Source of the DNA: Desulfitobacterium hafniense DCB-2
GTDB lineage: Bacteria; Bacillota; Desulfitobacteriia; Desulfitobacteriales; Desulfitobacteriaceae
Assembly: GCF_000021925.1 (NCBI RefSeq)
Contig: NC_011830.1
Location: forward strand, 1,822,501 to 1,886,500
Direction: 5' to 3'
DNA length: 64,000 nucleotides
Position 1 is the stretch's first letter, and every line of letters starts with the position of its first letter. This document shows, piece after piece, positions 8,729-17,786 of this stretch. The position numbers and the translations under genes are program-made. The notes below the pieces were generated by a model that was not told the origin of the DNA, did no database searches, and worked only from the letters and a program-made list of their open reading frames with translations.

Positions 8729-8808
8729 ATTGCCTTTTAAGTAGTTGATGGGATGGATACAGAATCAGAAAATAAAGGAACAGGAAGATAGATGGGGAGG
8801 TATGGTCT

Positions 8809-10509
8809 ATGAACGATAGGAATTTAAAAAAGCTGGCGCCAAAGTCCCTGGGGCGGGAGAAGGCACAGCTTGTGCTGAAGAACGCCCAGGTCATCAATGT
8901 GTTCTCAGAGGAAATTCTGGTCAGGGATGTTGCCGTTGAAGACGGAGTGATTGTGGGTGTGGGGCAGTACCAGGGCCGGGAAGAAGTGGATCTGAGCGGG
9001 AAGTATCTCTGCCCGGGCTTCATCGACGCCCACCTCCATTTGGAGAGCACCCTGGTTGCACCGCCGGAGCTCATTCACTCCGCCCTCCAATGGGGAACCA
9101 CTACGTTTATCATTGATCCCCATGAAGTAGTTAACGTGGCCGGTGAAGAGGGCCTGGATTATATGCTGGAGCAGACCGAAGGTTTGGCGGCTAATGTCTT
9201 TCTGATGCTGCCCTCCTGTGTTCCGGCGGTGCCTTTTGAAGAAAACGGTGGTGTTTTCTCAGCGGAAAAGATGGAACCCTATTTGGCTAACCCTCGTGTT
9301 CTGGGCTTGGGTGAGGTGATGGATTATGTGTCCGTTATCGAAGCAGAAGAAGGCATGGTGAAAAAACTCCGCCTTTTCCGGGAGCGCATCAAAGACGGGC
9401 ACGCCCCCTATCTCCAGGACAAACAGCTGGCGGCCTATGCCCTGGCCGGTATCAAAACGGACCACGAATGCATCGACTATGCCTATGCTCTGGAGGAAGT
9501 ACGCAACGGTATGCAGGTCCTGATCCGTGAGGGCTCCGGTGCCAGAAACCTGGAGGCTATTGTCCGGGGGATTCGGGACAATAGCATGGATACAGGGAAC
9601 TTTTCCTTCTGTACCGATGACAAACATATCAACGATATCCAGAGGGAAGGGCATATCAGCTATAACATCAAGAAGAGCATCGCCTTGGGCATTCCGCCTC
9701 TTAAAGCCATCAAAATGGCCACCATCAATACGGCCAGATGCTACAACCTGACGAAACTGGGGGCAGTTGCCCCGGGATATCAGGCGGATTTCGTCATCCT
9801 GGACAGCCTGGAAGAGGTAGCGGTTCATGCCGTCTACCACAAAGGGAAAAAGGTGGATCGGGAAAAGAAGATTGAAATTAAGCCCTGTCCGGAGCAGCTG
9901 CGCCGGACCGTCCACCTTCCCAACCTCAGTGCCGATGATCTGAAATTAGCCGTTCCTGACTCCCCGTCCTCCCTGATTCAAATGATCGAAGGTCAAATCA
10001 CTACGAAGCATGTGCGGGATGTTCTGCCCGCCCAGGATGGCTGCTTTGTTCCCAATGCCCAATACAACAAGGTGGTTGTGGTGGAGCGCCACAAAGGGAC
10101 GGGACATTTCGCCGTGGCTCCCGTGCTTGGCTTTAATCTGCGGCAGGGAGCAATCGCCACCAGCGTTTCCCACGATTCGCATAATGTGGTGGCCATTGGT
10201 GACAACGATGAAAGTATCCTGCTCGCCCTGCAGGAATTGCAGAGAGTCCAGGGAGGCTATACCATGATCCGTGGGCAAAGGGTGCTGGCCACCCTGCCCC
10301 TGCCTATCATGGGTTTAATCAGCGATGCCGGATACCAGGCTGTAGAGAATACTCTGAATCAAATGATCGGCTATGCCCATGAGATGGGGGTGCCGGCCCA
10401 TACCCATCCTTTTATCGCCCTGTCCTTTATTGCCCTCCCGGTGATCCCGGAGATCCGCATCACCACCCGGGGACTGTATGATGTGGTGGATCAGGAGTTT
10501 ATCAGATAA
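8809..10509 (+). CDS. ade: Adenine deaminase
   Basis: Hydrolyses adenine to hypoxanthine and ammonia in purine salvage. The 566-residue length and sequence fit the bacterial adenine deaminase of the amidohydrolase superfamily. An N-terminal cap precedes the metal-binding HxH ([12 protein letters not shown]75 and H77). Later metal-ligand regions ([25 protein letters not shown]) and the C-terminal segment [11 protein letters not shown] typical of Ade are present. GGGGAGG lies eight bases before ATG 8809. The gene follows an adenine riboswitch and is predicted to be induced by its own substrate. A 25-base stretch of its 5' coding region (8916-8940) recurs exactly at 17723-17747. Confidence 0.95.
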
Positions 10510-10517
10510 GTTGACAA

Positions 10518-10562
10518 AAAGACTGCCGCCAAGGCCCTATTAAGGCTTAGGCGGCAGTCTTT
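10518..10562. terminator. Bidirectional terminator between ade and the flavin reductase gene
   Basis: A thirteen-base perfect stem (10518-10530 with 10550-10562) built on GACTGCCGCC/GGCGGCAGTC has A residues before it and T residues after it, so it can serve both convergent genes. Confidence 0.9.
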
Positions 10563-10593
10563 GTATCTTAAGAAATGGTTTGCTTTTACGTCA

Positions 10594-12702
10594 TTAGGCA
10601 GATGCTTTGGCCAGGGCATCGTTTACTGCGTCAGTGAAACCTTTTAGTGTCATAGTAGCGCCGGAGACCGCGTCAATCCCGGTGGACTGGTTGGCGATCA
10701 CCGCTTCGATATACGTGGGCAATGCCACGCCGCCGATGGTTTCGGTTTCTTTCTGCTCGTCTACGGTGATGGCGGTGATCTTGCCGCCGGCGATGGTGAC
10801 GCTCACCTTAATATCGTCTCCGAAGACCCCGGAGCCCTTGCCCTGATAGGTGCCGTCCTTCCAATTGCCGGAAGAACCGACAGAGCTTGCGGCAACGGTG
10901 GTGGTGCCGGACTCGGCGATCTTGCCACTGCCGCCGGAAAGGGAGGCGGCGTGCTTAGCGGCCAGACGGCCAAAGGTGAAGCAGCGCCCGATGGAGAGGC
11001 CTGTAGCATGGAAGGGATAATCCGCCGCGCCGTAGAACTGTCCGCCCAGGTTGCCGGCACAATAAAGTCCTTCGATAGGTGTCTTGTTTTCATCGAGAGT
11101 TTGTCCGTTGGCGTTTATATAGACACCGGAGCAGAGGGCCGAGACGCGCAGATGGCGCCGGATTCCATAAAAAGGAGGTTTTTTAATAGCATTCATCCAC
11201 TTTTTATCCTTGCCGAAGTCTTCATCCGCACCCTTTGAGCACAACGTGTTGTAGCGCTCGATAGTGGCCAGGAACGCTTGCTTATCCTCAATGCCGAGCT
11301 TGTCGGCCAGCTCGTCGAGGCTGTCGGCACGCCAGGTGTCGATCAGGTGGGGGAAGACGCCTGTGCGGGCTGCGCCATTATGAGAGGCGGCATAGTGTTC
11401 ATCGGTAATTCCCGGCATGTATTTTTCCATGACGGCAGGGGGGACTAAGGATTCGAAAGCTTCATGGCTCATGTAGTCGCTGTCGTAGATTTGGCAATAC
11501 CACCCGAGAGAACCCTTCTCCGGAACGTCGTAGTTCTTGCCGCCCTTGTACATATCCTGATGGAGCATCATGTCGTTCATGTAGACAAAACCGATGAACT
11601 CATTGCAGAAGCGCTTGCCTTTCATGTTGACGGAAAGGAAGGGCTCCTCATACATGAGGCCGGCATCAAAGTCGTGGAGCATTTTGGTATGCCCGAGTTT
11701 TTCCATGACAGCCCCGGCGGTGACCGCCATGAGGTGGCCGTCGCCCGTCTTCTGGAACTGTTTCTTGTCGAAGTTCTCTACATCCGGGCACCAGTGCTTC
11801 ACCATGGCAGAGTTGTTTTGATAGTCACCGGTGGCGAGGATAACGGCTTTATTAGCATTAAACTTCACATAAGTCCCGTCGGCAAGCTTGCCAACGACGC
11901 CCTTCACCCGGCCGGCATCCACAATAAGCTGAACCCCCGGAGTGCTGTAATAAATCTTCATGCGGTCGGAATATTGCTGGGCGGCCTCGTCCAGCACGTA
12001 GCTCAGGTACGTGCCGATATTATTGGGTTTCGGTCCCATCCAGGGCGCATACATATGGGCTTTAGCCGTACCGTAGTCGAACTTGCTGTAACGATGGTCG
12101 GTCCATTCTCCGGTGAAATCCTGGCTGGTGTCCAGGTAAGCGAAGAGTCCTTTGTCATTGGGCTTGCCGGCGGAAGTGCCGGTCAGGCGGGCGCGGTCGT
12201 ATACCCATTGCACGGCCTCGCCGGAATGCATAACGTAGGCTTTAAGAAGCTCAGGGTCGGAGCGCCAGCTGTTCAGACTGTTGGTCTGCTGGACATAACG
12301 AAGGAGCCCCTCGGTGTCACTTTTGTCGATAATAAGACCGGAACCGCAGTTGCCTTGAGAGACGACCGTGCTCTGCTTTTGCAGCACGGCGACGGAATTG
12401 CCCTCCTCAGCGGCGGTGACTGCCGCCGGTACACCGGCCGCACCGGCGCCGACAACGACGATGTCTACTGTAACCTCGCCAACAAAACTGGCAATAGGGT
12501 CAAGCTGTACCAGTGAATCCTTAAACTCTTCAAGGGTGAAAGGGTCGGGAAGCGCGGCGGAGCCTTCCGGTGATGTGGGGTCCGCCCCGGGAGTCTCATT
12601 TACTACGGATGTGTCGCAGCCTGTCAGTCCCATGAGGCCGATGCCGGCTGCCCCTAAAGCGGCAGTCTTAAAAAAGTCCCTGCGTGAGATAGTGGTGCTC
12701 AT
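10594..12702 (-). CDS. Tat-exported flavin-dependent reductase (FAD fumarate-reductase-like domain plus covalent FMN domain)
   Basis: A likely extracytoplasmic terminal reductase of the flavocytochrome c/UrdA type, reducing an enoate or similar acceptor. The N-terminus has a twin-arginine motif (SRRDFF, residues 6-11) and a lipobox-like LTGC (C29), so the protein is probably an exported lipoprotein. The FAD Rossmann motif VVVGAGAAGVPAA follows, with FAD-domain segments in the middle. The C-terminal FMN-bind domain ends in DAVSGATMTLKGF, where the Thr of SGAT is the usual site of covalent FMN. No heme-binding CxxCH is present, so electrons must come from a partner not seen here. ATG 12702 follows GGGAGGAG; an upstream TTG would lie inside that ribosome site. 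A TetR-type gene is divergent. Confidence 0.85.
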   Translation of the reverse strand: MSTTISRRDFFKTAALGAAGIGLMGLTGCDTSVVNETPGADPTSPEGSAALPDPFTLEEFKDSLVQLDPIASFVGEVTVDIVVVGAGAAGVPAAVTAAEEGNSVAVLQKQSTVVSQGNCGSGLIIDKSDTEGLLRYVQQTNSLNSWRSDPELLKAYVMHSGEAVQWVYDRARLTGTSAGKPNDKGLFAYLDTSQDFTGEWTDHRYSKFDYGTAKAHMYAPWMGPKPNNIGTYLSYVLDEAAQQYSDRMKIYYSTPGVQLIVDAGRVKGVVGKLADGTYVKFNANKAVILATGDYQNNSAMVKHWCPDVENFDKKQFQKTGDGHLMAVTAGAVMEKLGHTKMLHDFDAGLMYEEPFLSVNMKGKRFCNEFIGFVYMNDMMLHQDMYKGGKNYDVPEKGSLGWYCQIYDSDYMSHEAFESLVPPAVMEKYMPGITDEHYAASHNGAARTGVFPHLIDTWRADSLDELADKLGIEDKQAFLATIERYNTLCSKGADEDFGKDKKWMNAIKKPPFYGIRRHLRVSALCSGVYINANGQTLDENKTPIEGLYCAGNLGGQFYGAADYPFHATGLSIGRCFTFGRLAAKHAASLSGGSGKIAESGTTTVAASSVGSSGNWKDGTYQGKGSGVFGDDIKVSVTIAGGKITAITVDEQKETETIGGVALPTYIEAVIANQSTGIDAVSGATMTLKGFTDAVNDALAKASA

Positions 12703-12815
12703 TGTTTTTTCTCCTCCCAACGATTGATAATATAATTGCGCGATTTCATTTTACAAATCATTGCCGGAAATTTCATCGTACAGTTCCGCTATTTTGTCTA
12801 TAAAGTTATTGGCTC

Positions 12816-12839
12816 TGGACAGATACTGAAAACTGTCCA
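12816..12839. promoter_or_regulatory. Inverted repeat, candidate TetR operator
   Basis: Perfect arms TGGACAG (12816-12822) and CTGTCCA (12833-12839) flank ten bases. It is placed between the divergent flavin reductase and TetR genes. It shares the form T-N2-ACAG-N10-CTGT-N2-A with the repeat at 3421-3444. Confidence 0.5.
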
Positions 12840-12878
12840 AAGAAGGCCAAGCCAGGTTTGCTGGGATGCTATAAATGA

Positions 12879-12907
12879 TTCACATTTTCAAAGATTTGTG
12901 ATAAAAT
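12879..12907 (+). promoter_or_regulatory. Promoter of the TetR-type gene
   Basis: TTCACA (12879-12884), a 17-bp spacer and TAAAAT (12902-12907) each match the vegetative consensus at five of six positions. The start is expected near 12914. Confidence 0.6.
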
Positions 12908-13000
12908 GTACATAAAATTAAATGTCCGGATGCCTCTGTAGGATAGAAGCGTCCACAACTGGAGGTGAATCTTAGTGGGGTAAGGCAGCGGGAAGGACAG

Positions 13001-13534
13001 ATGAAGCTCTGCAGTACTCTGGAAAAAACTCTGGAAAGATTGCTTCAGACAAGGAGCCTTTCGGAGATTAAGGTAATGGATGTTTGCCGCTTGAGCGGCA
13101 TACCGAGATCAACCTTTTATTCCTATTTCTGTGATATCTATTCTGTTCCGCAGTGGATATGGGACGACATGATGGAACATTCCCTTTATAAGATCGGTGA
13201 CGGCCTTACTTGGGACGAGGGTCATCGTATTATGTTTGAGAACATTCTGCAGCATAAGATTCTTTTCAGCAAAATCTACTGGGAAAACGACAACAATTCG
13301 ATCCTGGAATACGGCTACAGGGGAGGATATTCCGCGGTGAAGCGCAATGTTGCGGTCCGCAAACATCACCACTGGACGGAAACGGAGCTGCTTGAACTTG
13401 ACTATACCATCCGGGCGCTGGCCTCCCTCACTACAAAGTGGGGAAGAGACGGCATGATTGTGCCGGTGGAGACCGTGGTGCACATCTTCAACACCCATGT
13501 GCCACCGTTTTTAAAGGAGCTGTGCGACACATAG
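13001..13534 (+). CDS. TetR family transcriptional regulator, divergent from the flavin reductase
   Basis: A TetR-type helix-turn-helix is visible near the N-terminus (EIKVMDVCRLSGIPRSTFYSYF). The tyrosine/phenylalanine-rich recognition helix end and a helical C-terminal domain complete a ~178-residue protein. The start is uncertain. ATG 13001 follows GGAAGGA at three bases and gives a normal N-terminus; GTG 12965 would add 12 residues and has its start inside the GGAGGTG sequence. Position and the inverted repeat at 12816-12839 suggest control of the neighbouring Tat flavoprotein, as is common for fumarate-reductase-like genes in this group of organisms. Confidence 0.75.
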   Translation: MKLCSTLEKTLERLLQTRSLSEIKVMDVCRLSGIPRSTFYSYFCDIYSVPQWIWDDMMEHSLYKIGDGLTWDEGHRIMFENILQHKILFSKIYWENDNNSILEYGYRGGYSAVKRNVAVRKHHHWTETELLELDYTIRALASLTTKWGRDGMIVPVETVVHIFNTHVPPFLKELCDT

Positions 13535-13669
13535 CCCGCCACTTTTTATGGGAAAGAGCTGTCCGTTAAACCCGAAAGATTTTAGGCTGCTTTTTAAACT
13601 ACCGCATTATATGTGGTAGTTTCACTGTATTAATCGCCTCATCTTGTTGATGGGAACCGTTGTACTCAG

Positions 13670-13710
13670 GACGCCCGGCTTTTCCTGCCCAGGGAAGGCG
13701 GGCGTCTTTT
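13670..13710 (+). terminator. Terminator after the TetR-type gene
   Basis: The GACGCCCG (13670-13677) and CGGGCGTC (13699-13706) arms are followed by TTTT. A smaller hairpin, AAACTACC/GGTAGTTT, lies upstream at 13596-13622 without a T run. Confidence 0.75.
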
Positions 13711-13795
13711 CGTGCTGCAGGGGTTCCCCTTTGCGGGGGTAGAAGCATATCATATTCCATAAATTGCCGACATCCTTATCTATGCAGGGAGATGA

Positions 13796-16006
13796 GTGCA
13801 GGATATGCTTTTCGAGCGTGAAGACTGGAAACTGTTCCGGAATATGGAGACACTGACCCAAAAGGCGGGAGTACCCAAAAGCAAATTGTCCATGCTGGTC
13901 TGCAAGGAACTGGCGGATAATGCCCTGGATGTGTGCGGTCATTGTGAGATCGGTTTTGAAGACGGTTTTTTTTATGTCAGGGATCAGGGACCTGGGCTGG
14001 ATCCCGCACTCTTTTCCATCAACAGGCCCTTAAGATCCTCTAAATACCTGAGGCTGCCCACCCGGGGAGCGCTGGGGAACGGCCTGCGGGTGGTGGCCGG
14101 AGCGGTGGCCGCCTCAGGGGGAGAGTTGTATGTTTCCACAAGGGGCAGGCGTTACCGGATTCATTTTCAGCCCGACGGGACGGCCCGGCCCGAGAGCCTG
14201 GGCGATGCTCAGGAAATGGGGACCATGATCAGCTTCCAGCTGGGCAGACTGCCCATCAACTCAAGCTGGGCGCAGACGGCGGTTCGCTATGCCGGTGGGG
14301 AGAGCTACCGGGGAAAGACCTCCCCCTGGTGGTACACCAGCGAGAATTTCTTCGAGTTGTTCCAGGCCTTCGGCGGCACCGTCCGGGAGCTTATCCAGCA
14401 ATTTGACGGCTGCACCGGGGGCAAAGGAGGGAAAATCGCTGCCCTCTATCCCAAAACTCCCGCCGGGGACCTGACCTTTGCCGAGACGGAAGGTTTGCTG
14501 GGGGAAATGAGAACAGCGGTCAAAAATGTCAGGCCGGCGAGACTGGGACGGATCGGGGAGCGGGAGGAATGGTGCAGCTACAGCAAAGGGGAGGGCGTCT
14601 TTTATGTGGAGAGTGCCAAGGGGGAACATAGAGCGGAAATCCCCTTTGCGGTCGAAGTCTACGCCGAAGCCTCTTCCAGCCCCGACATAACGGTCTTGCT
14701 CAACAAATCCCCCATCACGGGCGAAGTCAGTCTCTACGATCGGGAGAAGCATGAACTGGGACTGTTGGGCTGCGGGCTGTACCTCTCTTTTCGGAGCAAA
14801 CCTGTCCGGCTTCTCGTCAATATCATAACCCCCTATATGCCGCTGGTGACGGATGGGAAGGAGCCGGATCTTTCCGTCGTGGAGGATGTCATCAGGGAGA
14901 CAGCCGCCCGGGCCGTCCGCCGGGCCGGGAAAGTCCTGACGGAGCTGCCTGTGGGCAAAAAGAGATCCCATAAGGAGATCGTGGCGGATTGCCTGGAGCG
15001 GGCCATTGCCAAAGCCAGCGGCAACGGCGAGTACCGCTTCAGCCTGCGCCAGCTTTATTATGCCGTAAGGCCCTATGTAATCCGGGAGACCGGCAGAGAG
15101 CCGGATTACAACTATTTCTGCCGGGACCTGGTGGGGGGCTATGAGGCACGGCACGGCGACATCCCCCTCATGTACCGGGATGAGCGGGGAACCCTCTATC
15201 ATCCCCATCGCGGCGAGGATATCTCCATCGGTACTATTGCGGTGGAGAATTACCGCAAGCCCCTCTGGACGTTCAACAAAGTTCTCTATATCGAAAAAGA
15301 GGGTTTCTTCAATGTGCTCAAGGAAAGAAAAATCCCGGAAAAATACGATATGGCCCTGCTCACCAGCAAAGGGTATGCCAGCCGGGCGGTCCGGGACCTG
15401 CTGGATGCTCTGGGGGAACATGCCGAAGAGGAGATCATCTTTTTCTGCATTCATGACGCGGACGCCTATGGCACCACTATCTATGAAACTCTGCAAAACG
15501 AAACGGGAGCCCGGCCCGGCAGAAAGGTAAAGATCATCAATCTGGGGCTGGAGCCCGAAGAAGCTGTGGCTATGGAACTGGAAGTGGAAAAGGTGGAAAA
15601 ATCAGGACGCAGAAGAGGGGTGGCCAGCTATATTGAGCCTCAGTGGGAGAGCTGGCTGCAGGGGAACAGGGTGGAACTGAATGCCATGAGCACCCCCCAG
15701 TTTCTGGCCTGGCTGGAGGAAAAGCTGCAGCGTTACGACAAAGGAAAGGTGATACCGCCCGAATCCGTCCTGCGGGAGAATCTGGAACAAAGCCTGGAGG
15801 CCGGAATCAGCCGGGTCATCGCACAGGAGATCCTGGAACAGCATAACCATGGGGGCCGGGTGGCGGAAGCGGTCCGGCAGGTCAAAGCCGATTGGGAGGA
15901 GCGGCTGACCGGGCTGGAAGAGAGAGTGCGGGAGGAGCCGGTCAGCCACTGGCAGGACATCGTGGAGGATCTGTCGGAAACCATGTTGAAAATCCGCCCT
16001 TTTTAA
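13796..16006 (+). CDS. Fused type IIB DNA topoisomerase-like protein (Topo VIII-like: GHKL ATPase, transducer, Spo11/Topo VIA-type WHD and Toprim)
   Basis: One 736-residue chain carries both halves of a Topo VI-type enzyme. The N-terminal Bergerat ATPase has the N box KELADNALD (E38, N42), G1 DQGPGL (63-68) and G2 GALGNGL (91-97). The transducer end, TDGKEPDLS with K355, resembles the switch lysine of Topo VIB. The 5Y-CAP winged-helix then shows SLRQLYYAVRP, with Y421/Y422 the expected catalytic tyrosine. A Toprim domain follows: VLYIEKEGFF (E500/E502), LTSKGYASR and HDADAYG (D554, D556), close to Topo VIA signatures. About 170 extra residues follow Toprim. The B-then-A order in one chain is that of Topo VIII, known from bacterial mobile elements. 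No mobile-element gene is adjacent. GTG 13796 follows AGGGAG. Supercoil relaxation versus nicking activity cannot be judged from sequence. Confidence 0.8.
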   Translation: MQDMLFEREDWKLFRNMETLTQKAGVPKSKLSMLVCKELADNALDVCGHCEIGFEDGFFYVRDQGPGLDPALFSINRPLRSSKYLRLPTRGALGNGLRVVAGAVAASGGELYVSTRGRRYRIHFQPDGTARPESLGDAQEMGTMISFQLGRLPINSSWAQTAVRYAGGESYRGKTSPWWYTSENFFELFQAFGGTVRELIQQFDGCTGGKGGKIAALYPKTPAGDLTFAETEGLLGEMRTAVKNVRPARLGRIGEREEWCSYSKGEGVFYVESAKGEHRAEIPFAVEVYAEASSSPDITVLLNKSPITGEVSLYDREKHELGLLGCGLYLSFRSKPVRLLVNIITPYMPLVTDGKEPDLSVVEDVIRETAARAVRRAGKVLTELPVGKKRSHKEIVADCLERAIAKASGNGEYRFSLRQLYYAVRPYVIRETGREPDYNYFCRDLVGGYEARHGDIPLMYRDERGTLYHPHRGEDISIGTIAVENYRKPLWTFNKVLYIEKEGFFNVLKERKIPEKYDMALLTSKGYASRAVRDLLDALGEHAEEEIIFFCIHDADAYGTTIYETLQNETGARPGRKVKIINLGLEPEEAVAMELEVEKVEKSGRRRGVASYIEPQWESWLQGNRVELNAMSTPQFLAWLEEKLQRYDKGKVIPPESVLRENLEQSLEAGISRVIAQEILEQHNHGGRVAEAVRQVKADWEERLTGLEERVREEPVSHWQDIVEDLSETMLKIRPF

Positions 16007-16238
16007 AAATCAGGAAGCAGGCTTCGTAATTTTGCAAACTGCCGGATTTTAACGGTGGAAACCGCAGGGAACAGCCCTTACTCCGGCTTCATATACACCG
16101 GTGCCGCAAACATCCTGCCTTCCGCCGCAAAGGGGACCCCGCCGCCGTACTTTTTTCTCTGGATTTGCCCGCCAAAATCCATATAATTAGGTATAAGGCC
16201 GTTTGGGCTGAAATACCCCGGACACCTGGCGGAAAGAA

Positions 16239-17786
16239 GTGGGGCGCAACGTGCAGTATATTACCTTTTCCATCGTTTATGGGATTATGATATTTATTTG
16301 GACTTTTGTGTATCTGAATAAAAGCAAGGATAAAGTCAATGAGTCCTTTTTGGGCTTCTTAACCGTGGTTATCCTCTGGATGGTTCTGAGCATAAGCATC
16401 GCCGGCGACGATATTTCCACCCTGGGGCTGGTGCTGAAAACGATCTATTTTTACAGCATGCTCAACATGGCGGTTGCTTTTTTGCTGTTTATCTACCGGT
16501 TTATCGGCAGGAAGCTGGACGGGTTATTTTATATGTCGGTGACCATCAACACCCTGACCATTCTGGCCAGGTACCTGTTTCCCATCGATTATGCGGATCC
16601 GACCTTCTGGCGGCTGACCGACCCGGTCGTCGCGCCGGTCATGTCCGCCTTGTTCAGTCTGCCGGCTGTGTTCGCCCTGATTCTTATTGTGCGGCACTAT
16701 AAAATGACGCAGGACGGCAAATTAAGAACCCAATTGCGATTCGTTTTGAGCGGGACCGGACTGGCCTGTCTGATCAGCATAGTTTCCGAATACATCCTGC
16801 CTGCTTACTTTGGGCTGGAGAGCAATCTTTCTCTCATGTATTTTGCCATTCTTATTTTTATTGTTTATATTTTCCGCTCCATCATCAAGTTCAAATTCCT
16901 GAATATACAGTCCGACTATGTGTACAGAAGGTTGTTTTTAAATTCCGGCGAAGGCATCCTCATCATCAACCGGCATTTAACCATCGTCAGCATCAACAAC
17001 CTGGCCAAAGAAATTCTGGAGAATAAGGCCATTGAGCCGGGGGATAAGATAACGCAGCTGATCAAAACCTACGATTTTGACACGAATTATAAACAGCAGG
17101 AGATAACCATTGTGGTGGAAAGCGGAGAAAAATATCTCACAATGACTCAGCATCCCATAGACCCGGATGATCGGGATTCAACCAAGCTCCTGGTGGTCAA
17201 CGATATAACCTCCGCCAAGCTGAAGCTGAAGCAGGAAAAAGAGCTGCTGATGAAACGGTCTTCCATCGATCCGCAGACCGGCTTCTTCAATAAGCAGTAT
17301 ATGCTGGACTATGATAAGGCAGAAAGTCCGGAATTGGGCAATACGGCTTTGCTGTTTATCGATATTGACAATTTTAAATCCATCAATGATCTTTACGGAC
17401 ACCTGGCCGGGGACAGTATCCTGAAATCCGTGGCGGAATGCATCAGGTGCAGCATAGGGAGCGAGGCACAGGTCATACGGTTCGGCGGGGATGAGTTCGT
17501 GGTGATCTTTGCAAATCCCGGGAAGGATGAGGCCTACCTGGCGGCGGAGGCAATCAGGACGAAGGTGAATGCTCTGATCTTGCCGGAGCACTACGGGGAT
17601 TTGACCCTATCCCTCAGCATCGGCCTGGCGGAAGGCCGGGTTCCGGTCAGAGAGCTGATCACCCAAGCGGACGAGGCCATGTACAGCGCCAAAAGCCAGG
17701 GCAAGAACAGGACGATGAAAAGTCTGGTCAGGGATGTTGCCGTTGAAAAAGGAGGCCGGCAACAATCGCAGTTATTGGAACCGTAA
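16239..17786 (+). CDS. Diguanylate cyclase with 7-TM sensor, PAS and GGDEF domains
   Basis: Predicted to make cyclic di-GMP in response to a membrane-sensed cue. About seven N-terminal membrane spans (residues ~5-215) have the histidine-kinase-type 7TM look. A PAS-like region (about 225-325) and a GGDEF domain with the intact active site RFGGDEFVVIF follow. The usual C-terminal SAKSQGKNR lies at about residue 490. Some 26 residues continue beyond the domain, and the last 59 bases overlap the convergent YibE/F-type gene. That tail begins with a 25-base sequence shared exactly with ade. GTG 16239 was taken; GTG 16251 is an alternative. No cyclic di-GMP riboswitch was seen upstream. Confidence 0.85.
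   Translation: MGRNVQYITFSIVYGIMIFIWTFVYLNKSKDKVNESFLGFLTVVILWMVLSISIAGDDISTLGLVLKTIYFYSMLNMAVAFLLFIYRFIGRKLDGLFYMSVTINTLTILARYLFPIDYADPTFWRLTDPVVAPVMSALFSLPAVFALILIVRHYKMTQDGKLRTQLRFVLSGTGLACLISIVSEYILPAYFGLESNLSLMYFAILIFIVYIFRSIIKFKFLNIQSDYVYRRLFLNSGEGILIINRHLTIVSINNLAKEILENKAIEPGDKITQLIKTYDFDTNYKQQEITIVVESGEKYLTMTQHPIDPDDRDSTKLLVVNDITSAKLKLKQEKELLMKRSSIDPQTGFFNKQYMLDYDKAESPELGNTALLFIDIDNFKSINDLYGHLAGDSILKSVAECIRCSIGSEAQVIRFGGDEFVVIFANPGKDEAYLAAEAIRTKVNALILPEHYGDLTLSLSIGLAEGRVPVRELITQADEAMYSAKSQGKNRTMKSLVRDVAVEKGGRQQSQLLEP
17723..17747. repeat. 25-bp exact copy of an ade-internal sequence (8916-8940)
   Basis: The copy starts TCTGGTCAGGGATG and is identical over 25 bases to 8916-8940, with both neighbouring bases different. 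In each gene the frame encodes LVRDVAVE. Here it lies exactly between the natural ends of two convergent genes. Confidence 0.8.

Noticed and set aside
11464..12516. 350-residue plus-strand frame inside the Tat flavin reductase gene
   Set aside because: It is the complement of a well-supported gene, with no domain and no ribosome site.
14261..15496. 411-residue open frame antisense to the topoisomerase-like gene
   Set aside because: The plus-strand frame has clear catalytic motifs; the antisense frame has none and reflects GC-rich codon use.
16007..16238. Cyclic di-GMP riboswitch before the first diguanylate cyclase gene
   Set aside because: The 232-base gap has several GC-rich stems but not the conserved GEMM core order; nothing else is recognised in it.
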